Made by a program: the position numbers and the translations under genes
From: Candidatus Cloacimonadota bacterium
GTDB lineage: Bacteria > Cloacimonadota > Cloacimonadia > Cloacimonadales > Cloacimonadaceae
Length of the DNA stretch: 64,000 bases
Direction: 5' to 3'
Assembly (NCBI GenBank): GCA_020532515.1
Contig: JAJBAY010000003.1
Span: 1-64,000, forward strand
Shown here: positions 51,440-61,442 of the stretch, one piece after another
Layout of the letters: each line of letters starts with the position of its first letter
Numbering within the stretch: position 1 is the first letter of the stretch
The notes under the pieces: generated by a model
The model's input: only the letters and a program-made list of their open reading frames with translations
What the model was told of the DNA's origin: nothing
Database searches by the model: none

Positions 51440-53449
51440 ATGAGCATGGCTACTAAAAAGAAAAAAGAAACCGGGGAACTCAGTATCCATACTGAGAACA
51501 TCTTCCCCATCATAAAGAAATGGCTCTATTCCCAGCATGATATCTTCCTGAGGGAACTCGTCTCAAACGCTGTGGATGCTATCTCAAAACGTAAATATGC
51601 AGATCCTGATTTCAAGCAAGAAGACATGAAGATCGAGATCAAGCTGGATAAATCCAAGAAGACTCTCGAGATAATAGATACAGGGATCGGCATGACTGCC
51701 GACGAGATCAAGAAATACATCAATCAGATAGCATTCTCTGGTGCAGAGGACTTTGTGAACAAGTTCAAAGATGTGCAAAGCAATATCATCGGTCACTTTG
51801 GTCTGGGCTTTTATTCATCCTTCATGGTGTCGGACAAAGTCACCATAGATTCCCTCTCCATCGAAGAAGGCAGCAAACCGGCTTTTTGGGAGTGTGACGG
51901 CACCACCTCATACAGCATGGCCGTTGGCAAGCGCAAGGAAGTGGGCACCACCATCACCTTGTACTTCAATGAAGATTCCAAAGATTATGCCAAGGATGAG
52001 AAGATCAAAGAGATTCTGGAGCGCTACTGCAACTTCATGCCCTATCCCATCATGTTTGATGGCAAGCAGATCAACCAATTGGAAGCCTTGTGGAACCGCA
52101 TCCCTGCCGAGGTCAAAAGAGAAGAATACATCGAGTTTTACAAACAGGTCTTTCATGACTACCAGGATCCGGTTTTCTGGATTCATCTCAATGTAGATTT
52201 CCCCTTCAACCTCAAAGGAATCCTGTATTTCCCGAAATTGCGCAATGAACCTGAATTCTTCAAAGGCGAGGTCAAGCTCTTCTGCAACAACGTCTTTGTG
52301 GCAGACAATCTGGAAGACCTCATCCCTGAATTCTTACTCCTGCTCAAAGGCGGCATAGACATTCCGGATATCCCGCTCAACGTCTCTCGCAGCTTCTTGC
52401 AGAACGACGCCCAAGTGCAGAAGATCTCCAAATATATCATCAAGAAAGTGGCTGACAACTTCAACGCTACCTTCAAGGAAGATCGCAAGAAGTATGAAGA
52501 GTATTGGGAAGACATCCACACCTTTATCAAGTTCGGCATGCTCAAAGAAGACGACTTCTTCGAGGCCATGAAGGACATCGCTATCTTCAAATCCGCCAGT
52601 GGAGACTATCTCACAGTGGAGGAGTACAAACTGCGCAATGCGGCAAATTCCAAGGATGAAAGCACCAAAATCTGGTATGCAGCCAGCGAAGATACCCAGG
52701 TGAGCTATTTGAATTTGATGAAAGAGCAAGGCTTGGAAGTGATCTATCAGACCTCTCCTCTTGATATTCATCTGTATCAGAAATTGGAAGGCAAACTGGA
52801 GAAAGTGGAATTTATCCGCATAGATAGTGAAGTGAACGACCTTCTGGTAAATCAGGAAGACAGCAGCATTTCGGAAGCTGACCGCGAGCATCTTAAGAAA
52901 CTGTTTTACAATGCCCTGGGGCAGAAAGTGGAAGCTTCTTTCAGTAAAGAGAGCCTCAAAGACTACTTCAAAAAGTATCCTGAAGCCGCCACCCTACTCA
53001 CCAACTATCAAATCCAAAAGGGTGAACAGACCCTGATCAACCTGCTGGATCTGCCCGTAGAAGTAGTAGAAAAGCTGGGGACAAAGGCTATGGAAGACCT
53101 GCAGAATCATGCCTATACCGAACTCAAGATAGAAGTGAAGAACCTCAAAACCAAGGAGATTCCCGGCATCATCGTCTTCAGCGAATTTATGCGCCGTTGG
53201 CACGATATGGACATGTTTTCACGCATGGGTGGAGCTGGCGATATGCTAAAGAATCACTCTCTGGTGGTCAATACCGAAAACAAAGTGATCCAAAAGATCC
53301 TGAAGCTGGACAAAGCCGGCAAGAAAGAGAAAGTAGATACACTCTGCGCTTACATCCATGACCTGTCACTTTTGGAGCAAAAACCCTTCAGCGGAGAAGA
53401 GCTAAAAGGCTTTATCCAGAAGGCAAACAAGGTTCTGTCCTATATATAA
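51440..53449 (+). CDS. htpG: Chaperone HtpG (bacterial Hsp90)
   Basis: ATP-dependent cytosolic chaperone. GHKL ATPase motifs: ELVSNAVDAISKRKY (box N), IIDTGIGMTADEI (N1), NIIGHFGLGFYSSFMVSDKV (G2), GTTITLYFNE. The middle domain has IPLNVSRSFLQNDAQV with the catalytic Arg region (DIPDIPLNVSRSFLQ), and the C-terminal domain carries MRRWHDMDMFSRMGG. At 667-669 residues it is longer than E. coli HtpG (624), within the range for other phyla. The start may be the ATG at 51440 or the second at 51446, nine bases after GGAG and therefore better spaced. Heat-shock control is suggested by the operator upstream. Confidence 0.97.
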   Translation: MSMATKKKKETGELSIHTENIFPIIKKWLYSQHDIFLRELVSNAVDAISKRKYADPDFKQEDMKIEIKLDKSKKTLEIIDTGIGMTADEIKKYINQIAFSGAEDFVNKFKDVQSNIIGHFGLGFYSSFMVSDKVTIDSLSIEEGSKPAFWECDGTTSYSMAVGKRKEVGTTITLYFNEDSKDYAKDEKIKEILERYCNFMPYPIMFDGKQINQLEALWNRIPAEVKREEYIEFYKQVFHDYQDPVFWIHLNVDFPFNLKGILYFPKLRNEPEFFKGEVKLFCNNVFVADNLEDLIPEFLLLLKGGIDIPDIPLNVSRSFLQNDAQVQKISKYIIKKVADNFNATFKEDRKKYEEYWEDIHTFIKFGMLKEDDFFEAMKDIAIFKSASGDYLTVEEYKLRNAANSKDESTKIWYAASEDTQVSYLNLMKEQGLEVIYQTSPLDIHLYQKLEGKLEKVEFIRIDSEVNDLLVNQEDSSISEADREHLKKLFYNALGQKVEASFSKESLKDYFKKYPEAATLLTNYQIQKGEQTLINLLDLPVEVVEKLGTKAMEDLQNHAYTELKIEVKNLKTKEIPGIIVFSEFMRRWHDMDMFSRMGGAGDMLKNHSLVVNTENKVIQKILKLDKAGKKEKVDTLCAYIHDLSLLEQKPFSGEELKGFIQKANKVLSYI

Positions 53450-53471
53450 ATAGATTACCCAAGTTAAAGCT

Positions 53472-53499
53472 AAGCCTCAGACTATGTCTGGGGCTTTTG
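53472..53499 (+). terminator. Rho-independent terminator of htpG
   Basis: AAGCCTCAGAC (53472-53482) and GTCTGGGGCTT (53486-53496) form an 11-bp stem with one G-T pair and a three-base loop, followed by TTG. It is 22 bases after the htpG stop. Confidence 0.75.
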
Positions 53500-53544
53500 T
53501 GATCAAGCCGGAAAATGGGTAATTCCAGTTTATGCATTAAACAC

Positions 53545-53573
53545 TTGACATAAATCTGAGCCAAATTTATATT
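53545..53573 (+). promoter_or_regulatory. Promoter of the CPBP protease gene
   Basis: TTGACA (53545-53550), exactly 17 bases, then TATATT (53568-53573). The best-matching sigma70-type promoter in the window. GAGGAG lies just before the ATG at 53642. Confidence 0.85.
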
Positions 53574-53641
53574 TGTATTAAGTCGGTTTGTATCTTAGCG
53601 AAAGACTGGCCCCAGTAAATTCATCCAGTAGAGGAGTGATA

Positions 53642-55042
53642 ATGTTCAAAAGGCCATGGTTTTGGTTTGCTTTCGTTTTTCTGGCCATATTAGCAGTGCT
53701 GTTCAATCTGCGCTATGCAGATAAAGCCCTCAATATATTGAATATACAGATTAGCATGAGCCGCAAAGAATCCTTAGCGGAAGCGGTCAATCTTCACAAT
53801 CGCTTGGGAGTGAAGTTTGAAGGCTATCGCCAAGCGACAGTTTTCAATTCAGATAGTGAATTCCAGAACTACGTGGAATTGCGGGCCGGAGGCAAGCAGG
53901 CCTTTGAGAAAATACTCAGTTCTGATGATTATTATCCCTACTATTGGTATGTGCGTCATTTCAAAGAAGGCGAGGCCCGGGAATTGGTCTCTTATTTTTC
54001 ACCAGCAGGCAAGGTCATAGGATTCGAAGAAAAAGTGCCAGAATCTGAGCCTGGTAAAGCCTTATCCCGTTTGGAGGCCACTGCTCTGGCAGATTCGATA
54101 GCCCGCACCCAGTGGTCTGTAGCACTGGATCAATACACTCTCATCCAGGAAGCACAAGAAGCACGCCCCAATGGACGCATTGATCACACTTTTACCTATG
54201 AACATCGTGAACTGAAGTACAATGAAGCCTTGATCCGGCTGGAGCTTATCGTCACTGGAGACCGGCTGACCACCATCAGACCTTTTCACAAAATACCGGA
54301 GCAATTTAGCAAAGATTACGCAGCGATGCGTTCCTATAACGAGATCTTAGCTGGGATTGCCTCGGCGCTAATGCTGCTGCTGTATGGAATTGCTATGATA
54401 GTATGGCTTTTCTTGCTGCTCAGGCGCCGGCAATTGATCTGGAAGCCAGCTCTGATGTGGGCGATTCTGATCGGGATATTCATGTTTTTTGCCGGTCTGA
54501 ACTTCATTTCCTTCCAATGGTTGGGCTACGACACTTCCACATCTTCCAGCTCCTTCCTGACACAGCAGATTCTGCAAAACATCTTTCAGGGCTTACTGCT
54601 GGCCGCTATCTCTTTTATCACCTTCCTGGTAGCAGAAGCAGTTACCCGTGAAGCAATGCCCCAAGAGGTTCAGTTTTGGAAGAGCTTTTCCCGAGATACT
54701 GCACCCACCAAGAGTGTTTTGGGTAAAGTATTGGGGGGATATCTCTTTATGCCCATCGAGCTGGCTTATGTTATCGGTTTTTACTACTTCACCCAAAGCC
54801 GGTGGGGATGGTGGAGCCCAGCCAGTAGTTTTAGTGATCCCAATATCCTGGGTGCAGCGATGCCCTGGGTTACAGCCATTGGACAAGCTCTGCAGGCTGG
54901 ATTTTGGGAGGAAGCGATGTTTCGGGCGCTGCCTCTGGCCACTATGCTGATCATCGGCACCAAGCTGAATAAGAAGAAGCTTTTCCTGATCCTGGGGATT
55001 ATTCTGCAAGCCTTTATCTTCAGTGCCGCCCATGCTGGTTAA
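53642..55042 (+). pseudogene. CPBP intramembrane protease, first part up to an in-frame TAA
   Basis: 466 residues read from the ATG at 53642 (MFKRPWFWFAF), after GAGGAG; the frame is open from 53588 but without a ribosome site. One N-terminal helix, an extracytoplasmic domain at about 35-235 (PepSY-like style), then helices and the start of a CPBP protease domain (Abi/CAAX group). The glutamate motif WEEAMFR (Glu423, Glu424, Arg428) and the second motif IFSAAH (His464) are intact, but TAA at 55040-55042 stops translation three codons after His464. The third motif (HFSFD) is encoded only downstream in the same frame. The product alone would lack a complete active site. Sequencing error, recent nonsense mutation or readthrough are all possible. 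Confidence 0.8.
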
Positions 55043-57136
55043 GCCCAACAGCCTTTTTACGCCCGGATGGTAGAGCTATCCATCACCTCTGTGATCATGG
55101 CCTTCATCTATCTGCGTTTTGGCCTCTTGCCGGCTATTATCTGGCACTTTAGTTTCGATGCCCTGCTCATGAATTTGAGTTCTTTTGTCACCAAATCAGC
55201 AGACCTGATTCCAGACCGGATCATCTTCAGCATCTTTTTCCTGCTGCCGCTGCTCATCATCCTCTGGCGTAAAGCGCAGGCTACCATGGCAGGAGAAGCC
55301 AAATTTACTCTGGGTAATTGGCTGTTCAGGGGCTGGCAAGAAGTACCACAGAGCAGCTTGAATGCTGCCTGGAAGCCAGATGAACTTGTTAGTATTGAAC
55401 CTGCGCCCCAAGAAACGCAAGCTGAAATCCCGATTGTAGTCCCAGAAACACACAAAAGCTCTAAATCCGGCTACGCCTTCAAGCCTTGGATGGGAATATT
55501 CTTCTCGCTTGTGGTGCTGCTCGTCTTGATAGTTGGTTCCGGGCTCGATCGCAATACCTACCTGAAACAGGCGGTAAACGGAGTGGAGCAGACTTTTAAG
55601 CATGTCCGGCCCCGCTTGCAGATTTCCGCCGAGCAAGCGATCCAGTATGCGGATGAGGCTTTATTGCAGCAACTTGGCAAGGCTCTGCCTCCAGCATATA
55701 AAGCCTACCCAAATATTGAGCGCAGCGATCGAGATAAACGTCATTTTGTCCTGAAGCACAGTAGCTACGCCGCTTATGCGAAACTCAGGAATAAGTACAT
55801 TTATGAAGATGCCTGGCTGGTGAAATACAAGCGCTTCGAAGGCACTTTGCAAGAACGCACCGAGGAATACCATGTAATGCTGGACTCCGCTGGCAAATTG
55901 CTGGCAATCCAGCATCTCCTGTCCGAAGACACCGCTCTTCCCAGCCTGGATGAGGCGGCAGCCAGAGCTCGAGCCTTAGAGTGGGTGAACGCCCACGAAC
56001 CGGAGATACTTTTCCAGCTAAAAGAGATTTCCGTAGTGCCGAGCAAACTGCCAAACCGTACAGATTGGACATTCACCTGGAATGACACTTCAGATTACCT
56101 CTTGAAAAGCGGGCAGACCAGGCTGAAGATCGTAATTTCGGGAGATCAGATTGGGCAGGTATCACGCTTTGTCTTTATCCCAGAGGATGCCCAAAGACAG
56201 ATCGACCATTCTGCACAATTGACCTTTCCATATCAGCTCTTGACCACGGTCTTGAGCATGATGTTCGCGATTGCGGCTGTGATCTTTGCCGTGATCATGT
56301 GGAGCAAGGGAGAGTTTGATTGGAAGATTTTCCTGCTTATCCTGCTCATTATGTCGAGCCTGACTGTGGCCGTAGCTCTGGTTAATTGGCGCACCCAAGT
56401 GGGGGAATTCAATACATCTCAGCCCCTGGCCAATCAAAAGGTAGGCCTGATCATCGGTATCGTGCTGAAATCTGTGTTTTTAAGCGCAGCAGTTGCCCTG
56501 ATCAATGGTTGGGGAATCTGGTGGTTAAAGCATCGCACGGGGCTCAAAAACAAGGTATCGAATCAATCTGTAATATATGTGCCGGTCTTAGCTGTGCTGA
56601 TCTCCTTAGTTCTGACTAAGTTCAGAGGATGGGAGCTTGGCTTGCTCAAGCTGCCGAACCTGCAGCCTGCTTTGGCCCTTTGTCCTGGACTGCCGGTGTG
56701 GGAACAGATTATGTTTAAGTACTTTTTGTATTCTGGTCTGATCCTTTTTACTCTCTATCTGCTTGAACAAATCACCCAGAAAGGGAAAAAGCGGCGCTAT
56801 ATCGTGCCCATAGTCTGGCTATTTGCAGGCTTGGTGATTTCAGTAAGCCAAAACCTGCTGTATGCAGATCCCGAGTTCATCGCCAACACCCTGATCAACG
56901 GATTGATCTATGGCCTGGCCGGTTGGCTGATCTGGCACTATCAAGGCTTGCTGAGTGCCAAGCTCTGGATCTGGTGTTCCCTGATCCTGCTCTTGATCGC
57001 TCCTGCCCACGGAATCTATGCCAATGCTTTTGTAAATGCTACCCTGGCCTATGCACTCAGCTACCTGGGAGTTATAATGATAGTGCTTTTCCTGACCATG
57101 CGGCTTTGCAGAATACCTGGCAAAAGTATGGAATAG
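55043..57136 (+). pseudogene. CPBP intramembrane protease, remainder after the TAA, with a second degenerate copy
   Basis: Continues the same frame without a shift: 697 codons, of which the first ATG is at 55067 with no ribosome site. About 10-50 completes the first protease domain (LLPAIIWHFSFDALL, third motif His502 and Asp506 in whole-gene numbering). Then a cytoplasmic Pro/Glu-rich linker, one helix, a second extracytoplasmic domain (LQISAEQAIQYADEALLQQL, WLVKYKRFEGTLQERTEEYH) and a second membrane block. That block aligns with the first but has WEQIMFK for WEEAMFR and SVSQNLL for FSAAHAG, so its catalytic Glu, Arg and His are lost. The whole reads as an internally duplicated protease with an inactive second half. 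The convergent tamB gene follows after 185 bases. Confidence 0.75.
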
Positions 57137-57174
57137 CTCAGCCCAGACTATCCTACCTAATTCGATGCAGTATA

Positions 57175-57233
57175 GATGCCGTGGAGATGTCGTGGAGATG
57201 TCGTGGAATAAATCCTCTGATCTCCACGGTATC
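57175..57233. repeat. Dispersed repeat family A, copy 2, with an expanded 11-base unit
   Basis: Reverse-oriented relative of the palindrome at 173-237. The arms at 57175-57187 and 57221-57233 pair at 12 of 13 positions, and the loop again holds GGAATAAATCCTCT. One arm carries three tandem 11-base units (GATGCCGTGGA, then GATGTCGTGGA twice, 57175-57207), so it seems to have expanded by slippage. It lies between two convergent genes. Confidence 0.8.
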
Positions 57234-57321
57234 TTTAGCGTAAGCTATGCAGGTGGATCGCTGCGATTCACTGGATATGAAATACATTTCTTGAGCTCAG
57301 AGTATTGAGGTATAGGCTTGC

Positions 57322-60300
57322 TTAGAGTCCCCAGAATCTAAACGTGCGTTGCAACATGATCTCGTGGCTAAATCCTATTTCCTGGGGCGAATAGTTTAAG
57401 GTATAGCCCAGGCGATACTTCTTGGGCAAGACCAGGCGCAGACTGGCCTCGTGAGACAGGAGGAGCTTAGTCTTTTGTTGAAGGTCTGTAGCTTCCTGCA
57501 GCAGGATCTTATAATCCACAAACATGCGGTAACCGATGTACTTACTCATAGATAATGACAGATTGTTGAGCAGAATAGCTGAGGAAAATTGAGCGATATC
57601 GGAGCTAAAATTATTTATGTCAGTAAGCTCAGCCAAATGCGAAGGATCAGAAGAATACTCGGTGAAGATATTTTGGATAAAACCGGCATTGATGGAAAAT
57701 CCATCTAGTTTCAGATTGCGCCGGATCCAATTTTCCACAGGGAAGAAGAAGGGAGTGAGCACAGAGGCATTCAGATTCCCTCCGATGAGATCCAAAGCTT
57801 CGTCCTGCAATAGATTTTGCTTCTTATCGTCAGACATATCGTCCTTGTTCTGGTCGTATCTGAGGCGGGAAAGCACTTGCACGATACTTTGGTCTGAGGG
57901 ATTGTCACTGCCAAGATTGATCTGCAAACGGTCAAAAAAGCTTTTGTCATAATCTGAACTTGAGGTCACACTGAGAGTGATGGTGCTGCCATCGGGAGTG
58001 CGTTTGTAAAATTCACCACTTAAGCTGAGTATATCCTGTTGGTCGATCATATTTATCCCAATTTGATCCACTTGGAAGACAGTGCCAAAGAAATCAATAC
58101 TCCCGCGATCTGAAGTGATATTGGCCTCTTCCACTATAAAGCGGTTGCCATCATAAATCAGGTGAAAAAACCCTCCGGGATCGAGATAGAAATTTGTGGG
58201 GTATGTTACATAGCGCACATTCTCGCCGATGGTTACCATAAGATCCAGATTAAAAGGCAAGGGCACGGGGTCACGATCCGGCTTTTTTCCTGTGCCACGT
58301 ACAGACATGATCAGATTCAGCAGATTATCGGCTCCGGGGGGAAAGAGAATACTCAGGTTTGAGACAGTTGCATGTGCTTCAATCTTCATATCATCAAAGG
58401 GACCACGGATGGTGGCATAGCGGCTATTGATACCCTTTAAGGCAATATTAGTCAAGGTCTTGGGTGGGGCAATCACTGGAATAGTAGCCTGCATACCTGG
58501 CTTCTCGATCATGAGTCTCAGATAGCCAAGATCTATGAAAGCAAGCACAAAATGCTCCGCAGGATCCTCATCAAAGACATTGTTCATATAGAAACTGCCA
58601 TTACCCATATCAAATTCGCCTTTTTGGATGACGAAACGATTGTCGTCAAAGATTCCTTTGATTTCGATATTGCGCATAGGTTCTACCTGATCTTTGAGCA
58701 GCACGTAGCCGTCGTGGATATCAAGATCTCCAGAATATACCTTGAATTGGTAGTCTGAGGTGCCTATACTGAGCTTGAGATCGGATTTACCAGAAGATTC
58801 CACAACATAATTACTAAGCTTTTTTAGCCAAGGGAAAAGCTCGCCTGAAACTTCGATATCAAGGGTTTTGTCCCCTTCGAAAAATTGATTTTGGGTAAGG
58901 TTATAATCCAAAGCACCCTGCGCATGAGCTTCAAATAGATTCCGGGATTTTACATACAGGGAATCTATACTCAAGACTTGGCTTTGCTGCCTGGCTTTCA
59001 CTATGGCTCTCTCTACTCTAAAGTCGCCAATCTTCAGACTTTCAGCCAAAAGATCTGTGGCAAATTCGATATGCGGCTGTTTGCTGAGCAAGCTATCGGC
59101 TGTTACCTCCACCCAACCGCTAAAGCTACCTTCTCCAAGAGAATTGACCATGATATCCTGCATTTTCAGATCATGCATCACAGCCTGCAGAGAGAGCCGG
59201 GTATCGGACTTCAGGCTGCTCTCCCCTGCCAGACTCAAAAGCAGGTTGGTCCCAGATTTTACATCACCTGATATGGCGATATCATCCAGAAAGCCATCGA
59301 AAAACAGATTGAGATCAAGGGGAACAATGCTGATCAAATCAGCCTTTTGGAGATTGAGCCAGGCCTGAAGCTTTTGATCTTGTTCACGGTTGTATTTGGC
59401 AAATAAATTCAAGTCAGCAAATTCGGGAATCTTCAGCCTCAAATCAGGATAGAAGTCGGTTAGACGCTGCCAATCCAAATTAATCAAAGCCAGGTCAAAA
59501 TCCAGATCATGCCAATCCGCTACATTCACATTGCCAGAGAGGTTCAAAAAGTCCTCCAGCTTCAGATACCAGACCTTGAGCTGCTGATCCTGGTAATCCA
59601 TACTGAGGTCTATGTCCAGAGGCTGGCCTGCGAGCTGCCCATTTTCCGAGCTGAGTGTGGCGGTGATTTGCTTCGTTTTCAGATCAAATGAGCCCAGAAT
59701 GTCAAGGTCTCCGCTGTAATCATATTCACCGGTGAGAGCTGTATTCAGATTGCTTTTCAGCCAAATTCCATTGTCATGCATAATAGCGCTAAGGTGGCCT
59801 GATACGATCGGTGAGAGCAGATATATCTGCTTTTGCATATAGAGCTTTGCGATGTCTAATTCAGCAAAATCGGCATCGACAGAGATATGCTGGTCCAGGA
59901 TATCCCCCACGGCGGAAATCCTAAAGCCATTGTCGCTTTCTAAAATGGCATCAAACAATAGAGATCCATCGGCAGGACTCATCATGGCATAACCATTTAT
60001 GCCGTTTAGGCTGAGACTATCCAAAAGCAGGTCAAAATCGTAAATATTGGCCCTAAGCACAGGATAGGGCTTGATCAATACACCATCTACAGTAAGCCTG
60101 CCCGAAGCGGCCAGCAGACCCTCTTCACCTTCTATGCTATGGGTAACAAGTTCCGTGCTAAACTCCCTGGTCCGAGGCTGCAAAGCGGCAGAAAGCTGTA
60201 TTTGTTGATTTTCCCATCTGAGTGTGGCAGCAGACACTGTGGCTATATCATCCTTATATTGAGCCTTAAGATTTAGATCGTCAAAGCTCCAAGTCCCGTA

Positions 60301-61431
60301 CGCCAGACTTTGGGATTCTGCGTTTAAATCTATGATAGGGCCCTGGAAAGAGCCCGAAGCATCAAGATCAGCATACACTCTGCCGGTCAGAGATGGCATA
60401 ATATCTGCAAGGTCCACGATTAGGGAAGCACTGGAGCCATCTAAACGCAGATCCTTGGCCGCAGAGGCAGTGCTGGAGCCATCAAAGCGCAAGTATGGTG
60501 CAATGCCCTGTATTTTGAGTTCAGCCTTCAGAATGCTGTTTAAGGCCTTAGCTTCGTGAATACCTAGCTTGGCATTCTTATTGTCTGCCTCCAAGGTGAT
60601 CAAAGAGATGTTCAAAGGATATTGATCCAGTAGCAGGGCTGAAGTGCTGATGATCTTTGCCTCTGCTGCCAGATGAACTTCAGAGGAATCAGCCGGCTGG
60701 GAATATGAGGCATGAAGGTTTATTTCACTGCGGAAATTATCTATATCAGGATGGGCAACATATAAGGGGTTGAACTTTTCAATATCCACTTCGGCCAGGT
60801 CAATGCGCCCCTTGTCCAAAATCCCTTTAACAGATAGTTCCCCCCCAAAAGAAGTGCTGGCGCTGAGCTTCAGATCTGTCTGAGTGCCATTTGTTATGGA
60901 TATCTGGATATCTCTAAGGTTCTCTTCAATTTTGAGGTAGCCCTCCTGCTGTATATTCAGGAGTATAGAGACGTTCGCGTTGAGGGTTCCACCTTTCAGA
61001 CTCAGTTTATTAAAGAAAGGGGTGAGGTCAGGAATCTGGAAATGCTTTTTAGGCGGTTTATCTTCCTTGGGCTTTTGTACATAGTTGATTTGTATGTTGG
61101 GCTCCTGGATCTCGACGCTGGTAACTACGCCATCGAGTTTGAAACCGGAGAAGAGTAGCTTATAAAGATTGTAGCGCACACGCAGGCTTTTGCCCTTGAT
61201 GGTTATCAGGCTGTCATTAGTGGCAAAACTGATGTCCTGAGCAAAGATCTGTCGATCACTGATATGCAAATCCCCTAAAGTTAATTCAGATTTTGCCAGG
61301 CTCCCTATTTTATCTGTCAATAACTTACGGACAGCATCTCTTCCTCCCAGAGGATACCAGATGATGAAATATAATGCATTGATCAGCAGTAAGATCAAGA
61401 TCAGGATAAGGAACTTCTTAGGGCGACGCAT
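57322..61431 (-). CDS. tamB: TamB/DUF490-family translocation and assembly protein
   Basis: A 1369-residue AsmA/TamB-type protein, anchored in the inner membrane by one N-terminal helix (about 6-25, ILILILLLINALYFIIW) and spanning the periplasm. Most of it is repeating amphipathic beta-strands (for example LKIQGIAPYLRFDGSSTASA, LNLQKADLISIVPLDLNLFF), the lipid-groove architecture of this superfamily. The last 400 residues are the conserved TamB C-terminal domain (GSIDFFGTVFQVDQIGINM, DPSDQ-like NLGSDNPSDQSIVQVLSRL, LNASVLTPFFFPVENWIRRN and a final QRTFRFWGL). E. coli TamB is 1259 residues. Roles in the family are outer-membrane protein assembly and phospholipid transport. The gene is the last of the lolC/E-lolD operon, 11 bases after lolD. 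Confidence 0.93.
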   Translation of the reverse strand: MRRPKKFLILILILLLINALYFIIWYPLGGRDAVRKLLTDKIGSLAKSELTLGDLHISDRQIFAQDISFATNDSLITIKGKSLRVRYNLYKLLFSGFKLDGVVTSVEIQEPNIQINYVQKPKEDKPPKKHFQIPDLTPFFNKLSLKGGTLNANVSILLNIQQEGYLKIEENLRDIQISITNGTQTDLKLSASTSFGGELSVKGILDKGRIDLAEVDIEKFNPLYVAHPDIDNFRSEINLHASYSQPADSSEVHLAAEAKIISTSALLLDQYPLNISLITLEADNKNAKLGIHEAKALNSILKAELKIQGIAPYLRFDGSSTASAAKDLRLDGSSASLIVDLADIMPSLTGRVYADLDASGSFQGPIIDLNAESQSLAYGTWSFDDLNLKAQYKDDIATVSAATLRWENQQIQLSAALQPRTREFSTELVTHSIEGEEGLLAASGRLTVDGVLIKPYPVLRANIYDFDLLLDSLSLNGINGYAMMSPADGSLLFDAILESDNGFRISAVGDILDQHISVDADFAELDIAKLYMQKQIYLLSPIVSGHLSAIMHDNGIWLKSNLNTALTGEYDYSGDLDILGSFDLKTKQITATLSSENGQLAGQPLDIDLSMDYQDQQLKVWYLKLEDFLNLSGNVNVADWHDLDFDLALINLDWQRLTDFYPDLRLKIPEFADLNLFAKYNREQDQKLQAWLNLQKADLISIVPLDLNLFFDGFLDDIAISGDVKSGTNLLLSLAGESSLKSDTRLSLQAVMHDLKMQDIMVNSLGEGSFSGWVEVTADSLLSKQPHIEFATDLLAESLKIGDFRVERAIVKARQQSQVLSIDSLYVKSRNLFEAHAQGALDYNLTQNQFFEGDKTLDIEVSGELFPWLKKLSNYVVESSGKSDLKLSIGTSDYQFKVYSGDLDIHDGYVLLKDQVEPMRNIEIKGIFDDNRFVIQKGEFDMGNGSFYMNNVFDEDPAEHFVLAFIDLGYLRLMIEKPGMQATIPVIAPPKTLTNIALKGINSRYATIRGPFDDMKIEAHATVSNLSILFPPGADNLLNLIMSVRGTGKKPDRDPVPLPFNLDLMVTIGENVRYVTYPTNFYLDPGGFFHLIYDGNRFIVEEANITSDRGSIDFFGTVFQVDQIGINMIDQQDILSLSGEFYKRTPDGSTITLSVTSSSDYDKSFFDRLQINLGSDNPSDQSIVQVLSRLRYDQNKDDMSDDKKQNLLQDEALDLIGGNLNASVLTPFFFPVENWIRRNLKLDGFSINAGFIQNIFTEYSSDPSHLAELTDINNFSSDIAQFSSAILLNNLSLSMSKYIGYRMFVDYKILLQEATDLQQKTKLLLSHEASLRLVLPKKYRLGYTLNYSPQEIGFSHEIMLQRTFRFWGL

Positions 61432-61442
61432 GAGGGCGATCC

